From: Mugil cephalus | Lineage: Eukaryota; Chordata; Actinopteri; Mugiliformes; Mugilidae | Reading direction: 5' to 3' | Assembly: GCF_022458985.1 (NCBI RefSeq) | Contig: NC_061776.1 | Location: 10,310,591-10,374,590, forward strand | Length of the DNA stretch: 64,000 bases | Part shown: piece by piece, positions 54,235 through 64,000 of the stretch | Layout: every line of letters starts with the position of its first letter | Position numbering within the stretch: the stretch's first letter is position 1 | Made by a program: the position numbers and the translations under genes | The notes under the pieces: model-generated | What the model saw: only the letters and a program-made list of their open reading frames with translations | Told to the model about the DNA's origin: nothing | Databases searched by the model: none

Positions 54235-54609
54235 ATACAAACACACAGTCCGGATTACACTCTGGGATCCTTGTTAGCTCATCATAGGGGCGAAGCAACG
54301 GTATATATTACCCTATCCACAGTATCAGTATCTGATGCGGCACCGTCATCAGCCTGTAGTCCGCCGTTGATGTTGTTGTTGTTATGCTGTTTCGTATTTG
54401 TGTAAATGTGGCTTAAAATACTAACGCACACGTCAAATAATCATGGTTTCTGTCAGGTCTGATGTATGTTCCATATGCAGCAGTCCCGTAGGACCGTGAG
54501 AGTAAGAAGAGAGAAATAAATAAGTACAGCGTGTTATCTGTACTGCCACATTTACATTTACAAGACTCTGAGAACATAGGGAAAAACTGCTGTATTTTTA
54601 ATCATCTGG

Positions 54610-54760
54610 CTAATACAGTTATTACGATGAAGCGTGGTGGTGATGGTGGCATCATGTTGTGCAGTTGGCAGGAGCACCTCCGGCGCTTAGCGGCAGGAGT
54701 CAGAATTAAGAGATGGATTAATGCAGCCAACTACAAAGTTCACTGGAATACCAAGTAGTA
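54610..54760 (+). pseudogene. Decayed Tc1 transposase fragment
   Basis: A plus-strand frame reads TMKRGGDGGIMLCSW, then about 20 residues later INAANYKVHW. This aligns to the Gly-rich box and the following MNAAKY region of Tc1-type transposases (compare [13 protein letters not shown] and MNAAMY in the intact copy at 24-25 kb). No termini are recognised. A short, old fragment. Confidence 0.45.
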
Positions 54761-57051
54761 ACATACACCACACATACTTTATGCACAAGGCTTTTTTTTT
54801 TATATCTCTCAAAAAGTGGCAAGAAGAAAGTGGAAGAACCCAGCATCAAAACTAGATAGACAAGTGTTACCTAAAAAACGATCTCTTCCTCTCTTTATGA
54901 AAACCTCTAACATATGAAAACAGAGAAAACAGTTGAAGCGCTGTCTAGAGCTAAAGCAACATCTGTGACATAACCCAAGCCCAAAAGCTACGTTGGCCAC
55001 TTGGAAGCCTTGAAAAGCTGTGGCGGGAGTGTGGGATTACGTGGCAATGACCTCCACAGCCTCTGATCCTGCACATAGGGGAGGAGTAATCTGCACACTG
55101 CAGGGCTGTGGTGTTACACCGAAAACCAAGGAAGGGGTCCGACGTTGGCTGTCACAACTCCCAGCAACAAACAAGTCCTCTGACGGTCACACATCATACG
55201 CTACCTCCTGATTGAATTTGAGTTTTCAAATCACAGATGGGACTGAGCGATGACTAACGGCGTCCGTGCCCTCCGGTTGTAAACAGTTTGTGAATTTGCT
55301 GAAATTGAAGCACGGCCCCTTCACGTTAATGCAGTGGGCGCCGTCTCCGCCAGACGCACAAGGAGTAATTGGACCTGAATTGGGATGAGACGTAGACAAA
55401 GGAGAAGGAATAAACATCCATTGAGGGGTACAGAAAGGTAACTTAAATAAGTTAAACTGCAGGCTTTACTTACAAATAGGAACTTCCTACCTCAAGGGAT
55501 GCTTACTTGGCGTGTATTTGCTGAAACGTGGCTTTCATATCTGGCAAACGGCCGCAGTTTACTGCAATTAACATGTGACTCACATCACATCAATATGCAG
55601 CACGAAGCTCTTCATCTTTTCAGGTTGAGCCAGTTTAACATTCTGAAAAGAGATGCCGACTGAATATTAGCTAACACCCGCACATTTACATTTCAGTGTT
55701 GATTACTGCTCAGTGTCCATGACATAAATAAAATTAAGTACAGTTCATCTGTCTCCGCTCTTTAGTACGACAATTATTAATGATTTTTTTTTTTTTTTTA
55801 TCCGTCTTCTGGGCTGATAGAGTTATATTAAAGACTTGATGGAGGAGTTATTTTAATTTCACTCGATACTGCGTCGAGTAAAATCACAAGAGCACTTATT
55901 AGATGTGCTTCATCGCGTTCATCTTTCAGGGATTTAAATCACGTTTCGCTGATTTTAGACTGGATTTATATCCCCACACAAACCTATAGTCGGATATTAT
56001 TGTGCAGGATGCCACAAGGTTTAGGTTCTCTTGGAACGAGGTGGGTCAGACATTTTGTCAGTGTTGGAAAAATGAGGGGAGAATGCAAATAAGCTGTGGA
56101 TTATGCACCTGCACTTCTTGGTAAGCCTCAAACAAAACAGCAACAATAACAGAGGGTGTAAATGAAGCGTTTTGCATTTTCCCCACATTGGATATATTCA
56201 AATTCATTTTTCTATTCAAATAAATTAAGCACGGAAACAAAAACTCTGGTTATTAAAGGAGGATTTTAGGCTCATTCTGTATTTTACAGTTGGATTTTAT
56301 TATTATTATTTCTTTTCTCAAATCAGCAATGGTAATTGGTGGAACCTTTTTTTTTTTTTTGACGTTTATTTGGATGAATTCCCACACCGCAGCATCTGTG
56401 CTCGCTTTGCGACGTCAGTCAAAATGTTTTGCCCTTGAATGTGAGATGAGCAAACTACTCCTGACAGAGTGTTTGCAAACTCATTAGAGAAAGATATTTT
56501 ATTTCAAGTGCAAATGTCTTGAAATGTCTTGCAGGAACACGATTCATGAAGACGCACTTATCTGTTTGGCCTAGAGTCTTGCCCACGGTGCATCATATAT
56601 TCATATGCCTGTCGCTGTTAATTACTCACGGTTTTTAAGGTATTAACCCTCACGTTTTTTTGTTTTTTTCCTTCTTTTCTTTGCCTCACCGGTTCAGTTT
56701 CTTTGTGTTGCCTGTCTTAGCGAGAGCTTTCTGCAGTGTGAAGTGCTACGTTCGGATGCGGAGGAAGATGGTCTGTGCAAGAACTAGTCGCACGGCAAAC
56801 AACTCCCCACATTCATTAGTAGTCTACCTGAGTAAGGCTCTGGTTCTCCTGTCTAGCCACCCTGTGGCTTGTCTGAGAAGAGAACTAGACCTGATATGAT
56901 GCAGAGCGCTGTGCCTCTCCCTTCTGGCGCTCTGCAGATAATGATTGCCTCTGATGATATTTATAAAGCAAACCATCACTTTCACCGACTTGTTCAGTTT
57001 TCTGCTTCTCACTTTTGTTTTCAAAGGCATTTGTACAGCTTGTGTACCACC

Positions 57052-57052
57052 A

Positions 57053-57079
<27 letters not shown>
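57052..57079. repeat. Poly(T) tract
   Basis: A run of about 28 T residues followed by CCCCCCC. Confidence 0.85.
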
Positions 57080-57083
<4 letters not shown>

Positions 57084-60000
57084 CCCCAACTTTGCGCTTC
57101 TCATCCAGCTAATGGTGACAACTCTGCCTACAGAGAAAGGGCACAACTCTCAGGTGGTCCGCGATCGATCAGCTGAAGGCGGCACGTATTCTATCTTTGT
57201 CGGCTGAAGCAGACAATTGTAACAGCATGTAAAGAAGGAACCTATGGGGGCTGGATGGTTACCAGACAAGGATGCAGTGCTCTCCCTTAAAAATTAAAAC
57301 TAAAAACCCCATCAAATTATCATAAGTGGTTGTTTTACTCTGTTTAAATTTTTATAGACTCATAACATTTATCCCCTAAAAGTGGGAACCAAATGAGGTT
57401 TCGGCTGAGTGCTAGAATAATTAAAGGGTATTTTAATATCCATGGGGCCAAATTCATAAGTTATATTTATGCAGGAAACAAGAGACGCGCGCGCTTCTCT
57501 CTTTGCAAACTTGTCCACAGAGCGCGCAAGTGCAAATATCTGAGGTATTTTAGTCTTTAACAAAAAGGTTATCCGAGTCCATAACGATATTAAATTATTT
57601 TTATATGCAATGCAACAAAACCTGATTTTTATTCTGCCTTGGGGTCCTGCTACTCTTTATAAACCATCACAAAAACCTTTCGCCTTCTGTGCCAATTATG
57701 CGCAGCGTGCAAATCACATATACAGCAGTATTTACTTATACAGCCGTGATACTTTAAGGATAAACACGGTGCTTTCGTGTACGTTGCATTTGTCATTTTC
57801 CTGCAGTGATTTGCTCTGACTTTATATTCATGGAACGTGTTTCCTGTGGGATTTAAGTGGATAAGAGAATGATTTATGTCGCTTTCCAAATTGACTGTCA
57901 CATTAGCAAAATGTAGGGTTTCTTTAGCCACTTTTATTATAGCTCCTATATTTACTGTCCTATTAAACATCCTTTACGAGACTTTTCCTAATACATAGAG
58001 GCGTATGGATTCTGTCCATCTTGCCTTTGTTTATTTGTATTTATTATCAATTAGTTGGTTGTTTTAATTTAAAGTTTATAAAGAAACTGTGAAGTCAGTC
58101 CTCTTGTTAATTGAATGAATGAATGAACTTTCCTTTGCATATTAAAAATGTAGCGGTTCACAGAATGTTTGCTTCTAAGTGGGGACCTTTTGATTTAATC
58201 ATCGGGAGCCCAGAGATCTATAATATTCTATTCTGTCTCGGGTGTAACCGTTTACATGGTCCTGTGCAGGTGTAGTCACCGGTGAAGCTGCCTGGGGCAT
58301 GCCCGTGTTTACCCCTCCACCGATATCCATCTTTAATCAGCCGGGGCCACAGATGGATTAGCATGCTACATGCAGGGCTGTGTCATACATTAACATGCTC
58401 ACCGTCGCTGGTGGAGAGGAGATGTGGGGGAGAGAAGATAAGGTCAGCTGTTAAATATTATCACTGGCCACAGGAGAGAGAGGCCTGGATCTGCTGGTGT
58501 GAAGCAGGGAGGTAGCTGTTATGCTTAAATGGTTTCATAAAAGCCAATCAATGAGGAATAACTGGAGGGGGGGGGCGGGGCCCTCGGTGTCGTGGCACTT
58601 TCCTTTAGGCATCACTCTTGCAAAAGTGGGGACCAGGGCGAGAGCACGTGGCGATCTCGCTTATCGCTCATCCATGCCAAATTATTCCAGCTCGAGCCGT
58701 TAGATGGGATTTGCCAGCGAGCGATTAAGGCCGGCGTTTTTTCTTCTTATTGACCTCTAATCAGATCGCAATCACATGCGACTAAGGTGACGGCGCGTGG
58801 CCGCTTGGCAGACGCACATCCCTGTTCCGACCGAGTCGTGTTTGTTTTTCAATCATCGGGGACGCCCCGTTCCATCTTGTTCGCGGCGCGGCCGTCGCAG
58901 AGCAAAGCCCGTAGTCCATTTCCTAAGTCTGCATCACGTTCAGTAGATCCCTCTAATAAGCACAGGTCAAATAGCCTCCATAAATCATAAAGCACAGCAC
59001 TTTTCCTCTGGTTTCTCTGCAGCTCTGCTGTAATGGAACAAGGAGCCAAGATAAATTGTTATTACTGCTCCTATAACAGGAACCACTGGTGAGGGGAAAA
59101 AAAAAAAAAAAAATCAATTGTATAATCAGTCGTAGAGGAGAGGAGGAAAGGGCGACATTGAAGTGTTCCTCCATTCCAGGTTATTCCTCTCGTGGAGGCT
59201 TAGCGAAGCCCGGGTAAGAGAGGGCGAAGGAGAACAAAACATTGAAGGGGGAAAATGATTCATACGCAATAACTCTCATGCGACACCCAGCTTTAAAAAA
59301 AACAAACAAAACAAAACAAAAAAACAAAACAATGAAAGGAAGCAGGTAAGCAGCTCTTTTTGCTGCATTTACAGTTCATTTGTTTTCGACCCCCCCGAGT
59401 CCTTGACCTGAATAATAATGAACTCGTGCAGGTGGCAAAGCAGCGTTTGAGCTTAAACTCTTCTTAGCAGCGCTCTAGAAATATTTTGGGATGCTCTCTT
59501 TGTTTGGGCTCCAGGTAAGAGGTGTCATAGTTTACCGAGCGTGTCGTAATCACTCGCCTTAGGAGAATGCTGCTAGAGAGCTAATCATTACCACTCCGCC
59601 AGCGCGTGGGGAGGAGGGACACGTTTCTTCTGCTCGACTCTGGGCTGTTTTTCGTCTCCGTGCGACTGCTGCCTGTCAAACAAGCCGCGACCGGTTGAAA
59701 AGGCAAGTTTACATCAAAGCCCTTTTGCGAAACAAAAGTTCATTTTGAATCTGCAATGAAAGATTCAGTGCTGTCTGCCTTTAATCAGAGCACAGAGATG
59801 TTTTTTTTTTTCTCCTGCGAAGATTTTGTTTGCCTGATAACAAGCAGGCATTCAGCATGAGCTTTTTAGAATTCAGGTACACTTCTCTATGCGAATTCTT
59901 AAAGACTCTAACATAACATCATGAACACTTTAAATCTTCTTTGAATCCTGTCTGGAAACGTTAAAGCATTTATAAAGGTGCATTTGCATGCAGCCTAGAG

Positions 60001-61975
60001 CGCCGCTCCAGACGCCTTAATGTGATCGTAAACACGCAGTTCTTCATGTCGTCTCACGCGTGCTCTATATGGTGAACTACGCTTGTGTCGCAGCTCTACG
60101 GTTGACAATGATGGTCTGTGGGTTCGTCGGTCAATTCACCACTTGTGGCTTTATGGATTGGACGTGTTTCCATGGTTCCCAGAGGATGGGGCTGGACTTC
60201 TGAAATATCTCCACACATAACGGTTTGAATTCATAACATTTGACATCTTAAATCTGCATAATTGCATCCAGAACATCTTCATCTTGGCTGTTCCTGATCA
60301 AACAAGTTGTAGATACTGCAGTATAGATCTGATACACACTACAATACAAACAATACAAACATCTACTTTAAAGTCACATTGTAAGCGTTGTCGCTGCTTA
60401 AGAACAGTATGTTGCATTGGCACTGTGACAACTAGAACCTTTTAGTTTGCAAAAAAAACTCCAAAAAACAATAGATACTGTTGAAAGTTTATTATTAAAC
60501 ACTTTTCTTTCTTTGTGTTACTTTCCCTTTTTTTTCTTTTTGTACTTTTGCATTCTCAACTTTTAAACAAAGGACATCTATAACTAATTAATTTGAATTA
60601 ATGTAGTGTAAATAATTCTGCATGGAGTTAATTTGCATTCAAACATGTATACATCCCCACAGCGTGCCAGGGTTCCCACTGGGTCCTCTGGAGGAGAGCT
60701 GTTGATTACTGCTCTCCTCCAGAGAGACACAGTTGTTGCTATATTATTGGTACTTCGCCCAGTTTTCTGTCTACGTTTTTTTTTGTGATTTATATTAATC
60801 TCTGCCGGTGCACAACGCGCTCTCTGTGCCCACTTTGCTTAAGAGAATCTGTCAGCTGGTAGAGTGGAATAGAAATGCTGCAGAAATGCGCAGGTTAAAG
60901 GTAAAGAAGGAAGTGACCTAAAAGTAGGGCAGCATTTTGATTACTTCTGATCAAATCCTGATAGCTCATCTTTAACATTCACCGCAGCACTTTGTCCACC
61001 CCTAGAGCGACTAGATCAAATTCTCAATTAGGCTTGTTGTAAGTATGCCATCGACCTTGGGAAGGACTTTTTTTTTTTTTTTCATGGCTCCTGGTTTGAA
61101 TCTTAAACCTTTCAAGTCACTTGAGGATAACTAGTTTGTAGGGCACATGTGCTGCAGATGATCAAATGTATTGATTAAGCTTCTGTTAATCGTATCAACA
61201 TATGAACATCGTTCTTACTTATCTTTATTTGCAATAAATAGTATTGCTAATATGGATAATGTTATGTTGAGCTGCTCTCAATAGCCTTATGTCATTGTTG
61301 AATTACAGACACACACACAGACACAACCGATGTCTAATTGGTCTTTAATGGAAACACAATGCGCTAATAATAAAAGTAAAGTACTCGTATCTTTTTAAGA
61401 GTGTTGAACCTTGGGAGGAAGCGATTAAATAAAGAGGTGAGATGCTGAAACTCTGGGGGGATTAAGCGTTAAGGAAGCACCTTTCACACGGGCATCCACT
61501 GAAAAGATGAACGTAATTGTAACAATTTCCACCCTGTGCTCGTGTCTCTCAACCCCAATTATTTGTCAGTGCAGACCAAGTGGACTAAAACAAATCTAGT
61601 GACAGACACTCAAAACAGCTGTGGTGAGGGAGAACTCAAAGTTTAAAGCACTGGAGCTGAAATACTTAGACGTGAATTAAATTCAAGCAATTATCTAGTT
61701 GTCATCTTTTTTTGTAATATTTATTCATTTTTTTTATTACTATTTATCTCTCCTTTGTTTCGGGCTTATTCGTTTACCATGTGCTTTGCAATGTAACTGA
61801 CAGCACTCTTGACTTTAACCTCTATTATTCTCTATTACTCCAGCACTTTAACCCCCTCTGTCCTCACTTCTACTACTGTTAGCAACACAATCGAACACAA
61901 CTACAGTACAACATGAACTATGTACTCGACTCTTCATTGCTGCAGGCTCACACTCCATCTACGCACCCCATACAG

Positions 61976-62007
61976 CCCCCTCCACCCCCCTCCACCCCCC
62001 TCCACCC
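61976..62007. repeat. (CCCCCTCCAC)n minisatellite, 3 units
   Basis: Three perfect 10-bp units of CCCCCTCCAC, strand-asymmetric pyrimidine-rich DNA. Confidence 0.85.
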
Positions 62008-62789
62008 TTTCGCTTGTTACTCCGTTACATCCAGAAACAAGGCGTAAAGCTCACACGTACTTAAGGAGCTGGAGGCCACACGGTGTGTGCAATGTTACTG
62101 TTGTAACATTGCAAGATTATGTGTTTTATTATATTTTATATTATAATTGCATATGCGTTCACTGAGGAATATTCACTGATGTACATTGTCCCTCCTTGAA
62201 TAAATAATTGAAATTGAGATTGAAAATGGTAATTCATTAAAAAGGTTGGATTGGGACAGACTTTGGTACAGGCATCATGATGCCCTGATGATGGACTGCA
62301 ATGAATTTAAGTTGTCCTAACCATTAAGAAGTCATATAAGCATTGCACTTGTAAAGATGTTAACCTGTGGCTTTGGTACAGTACATGCCAGTCAGTCTGG
62401 GGGACGTAGTCCTAAATGTCACCTGAGCAGCCTAGAGTTGAATTGGTTTAAAACAGCATTGCTCTTCTTGGTGGAAGGACTGTCCAGATGTGTGGAGAGT
62501 TATTTGTTCTTTGTTTTCAGTTAAAACCCACCCAGTGATGAAAATCCCTTCGAGTTGCAGATGCTAGTGCAAAAAGAGAGTGTGAAACCTGTGTCGAAAC
62601 CACTTGCTGACTCAAAGTCTCACAGTATAGTACACGCTCGTTGTTCTGTACTAGTTCGGTTTTGGCTCACAATTGTACTTTCCTGATTTCATTTCATGAT
62701 TACATTTTAAATTCAGTCAATGACTGTCACAAAGTCATTGCTTTATCATTCTGTTCTGTGCAGTAATGTAGTTCTCTAGTGCAAGTCAC

Positions 62790-62859
62790 ATTATATTATA
62801 TTATATTATATTATATTATATTATATTATATTATATTATATTATATTATATTATATTAT
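62790..62859. repeat. (TTATA)n microsatellite, 14 units
   Basis: Perfect pentanucleotide array TTATA repeated about 14 times without interruption, which suggests recent expansion. Confidence 0.97.
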
Positions 62860-63305
62860 TTTTGTGTAATATTTAGTTTCTTAAGAGCAGTACTCTTAAA
62901 CTGTAACGAATTATTGAAACTTCGTGCAGCGACTGTAAATATTTCTCCACATTTAATATATTCATTGTTATATATTCTGTTTTTATTATTCTAACTGATG
63001 TGTTTCAGGGATCAGGTGAGAATTTGAACAATTTTAGTTCAGTGGGTGAGGTGAGGAGCAGGAGGAGTTGCAGCATTTCCCTTTTCATTCTCTTTGTTTC
63101 TCAAAGAAAACACCTTCTTTATTTATGAGTTTAATCAACGCGATTAATGACAAGTATAGCATATTCACTACATGAGGCTGAGTATTCATAGTTTATATTA
63201 TCAAATATGATGCAGGAGGTCTACATTGTAATGTGTCTCAGACAGTTTGTCTAATTTAATTGCACAGAATCTTTTCAAATAATAAAATTGAATTTTATTC
63301 TAATT
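62860..63305. other. Intergenic DNA between microsatellite and minisatellite
   Basis: AT-rich, no gene or known repeat seen. Confidence 0.6.
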
Positions 63306-63309
63306 AGTG

Positions 63310-64000
63310 GAATGTTTTGATGTCCTTCGTTTCTTCCGTCCTACTTTACGTCCTTTTGTACTTCCTTCTTCACTTCCTTGTTTACTTGCTCCTTTACTCG
63401 CTCCTTTACTTCCTTACTTCCTCGTTCCTACTTCCTTGTTTACATCCATGTTTACTTTCTTCCTTATTTCTTTGTTTACTTCTGGGATTACGTGGTTACT
63501 TCCTTATTTACTTCCAGGTTTAATTCCTTGTTTACTTTCGCGTTTACTTACCGACTTCCTTGTTTACTTCCAGATTTGCTTCCTTACTTCCCCCTTTACT
63601 TCCTTCCTTCTTTCCGTCATGCCTTCCTTTTTTACCTCCTTGTTTACCACAGAGTTTAATTCATTGCGTCCTTGTTTACTTCTGGATTTACTTCCTGACT
63701 TCCTTGTTTACTTCTTCCTTTACTTCCGGCTTTACTTGCTTACTTCCTTGTTTACTTCCAGGTTTACTTGTTTACTTCCGTTGTTTTACTTTGCTTCTGA
63801 AGTTTACTTGCTTAATTCCTTGTTTACTTCCGTGTTTACTTCTTTGCTTACTTTCTTGTTTACTTCCAGGTTTGCTTCCTACTTCACTTCCGGGTTTACT
63901 TCCTCCTTTACCTCCTTTTTTACTTCCAAGTTTATGTCCTGACTTCCTTGTTTACTTCCTCCTTTACTTCTTTGTGTATTTCCAGGTTTACTTCCTTACT
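63310..64000. repeat. 12-bp minisatellite (GTTTACTTCCTT-like), running off the window end
   Basis: About 690 bp of imperfect tandem units based on GTTTACTTCCTT / GTTTACTTCCAG, starting near 63310 and still continuing at base 64000. Because the unit is a multiple of three, two frames stay open for 93-211 codons and give four-residue repeats such as LFTS. These frames are by-products of the array, not genes. Confidence 0.9.

Larger units (their letters stand above)
54243..61970. other. Intergenic DNA, no coding exon; candidate regulatory blocks and a Tc1 relic
   Basis: No gene is supported. It holds a Tc1 transposase relic (54.6 kb), a T-run (57052-57079), A-runs (59097-59113; 59290-59330) and unassigned blocks, notably 58200-58720 and 58780-59050, that are relatively GC-rich and free of repeats. 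Confidence 0.4.

Noticed and set aside
54761-55210. Possible continuation of the Tc1 relic or another gene fragment
   Set aside because: No motif of the catalytic core or TIR could be found; left as unassigned intergenic DNA.
63307-63942. 211-codon open frame rich in Leu, Phe, Thr and Ser
   Set aside because: It is a 12-bp tandem repeat read in frame; the same array gives other open frames and no start or splice context.

Overview
The window is vertebrate nuclear DNA, almost certainly from a ray-finned (teleost) fish. Genes are split into many short exons with GT-AG introns of about 80 bp to 5 kb, poly(A) signals follow the last exons, and microsatellites and teleost-type DNA transposons (Tc1/mariner, hAT, PIF/Harbinger-like) are common. 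The gene order NDC1(-) YIPF1(-) LRRC42(+) TMEM59(-) TCEANC2(+) CDCP2(-) matches the order and orientation I recall for human chromosome 1p32.3. DIO1, HSPB11 and LDLRAD1 are not seen at the places where the human order would put them.

Layout. 1.1-9.3 kb: NDC1, a nuclear pore membrane nucleoporin, 18 coding exons. 9.8-10.5 kb: an unidentified coiled-coil gene with a single coding exon. 12.5-19.1 kb: YIPF1, a Golgi/ER multi-pass protein. Its last intron (about 5 kb) encloses a complete five-exon gene on the opposite strand (14.4-17.2 kb) that encodes a tandem-MADF, BESS-like putative DNA-binding protein. 20.3-22.0 kb: LRRC42, head-to-head with YIPF1. 24.0-28.1 kb: TMEM59. Its last intron carries an apparently whole Tc1-type transposon with a 340-residue transposase ORF, and the exon for its transmembrane helix shows a 2-bp frameshift. 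29.0-31.6 kb: TCEANC2, head-to-head with TMEM59. Its second intron holds a PIF/Harbinger-like element inserted in an older Tc1-like remnant. 32.0-36.0 kb: CDCP2, with three CUB domains, a ZP-N-like region and a C-terminal membrane helix.

From 36 kb to the end (28 kb) I find no convincing coding exon. This part holds two copies of one 550-bp hAT element with perfect 8-bp target duplications, a Tc1-like MITE, microsatellites, a 12-bp minisatellite running off the window end, and stretches whose composition resembles conserved regulatory DNA.

Exon boundaries were worked out by hand from splice signals, reading phase and remembered human proteins. The summed coding lengths come out in frame: NDC1 666 aa, YIPF1 303, nested MADF gene 447, LRRC42 405, TCEANC2 207, CDCP2 531. 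TMEM59 is the exception and only fits its family length (323 aa) if two bases are discounted. The genes do not form one pathway. They are a conserved block of mostly housekeeping genes in head-to-head pairs, with one nested regulator-like gene and mobile elements confined to introns and intergenic DNA.
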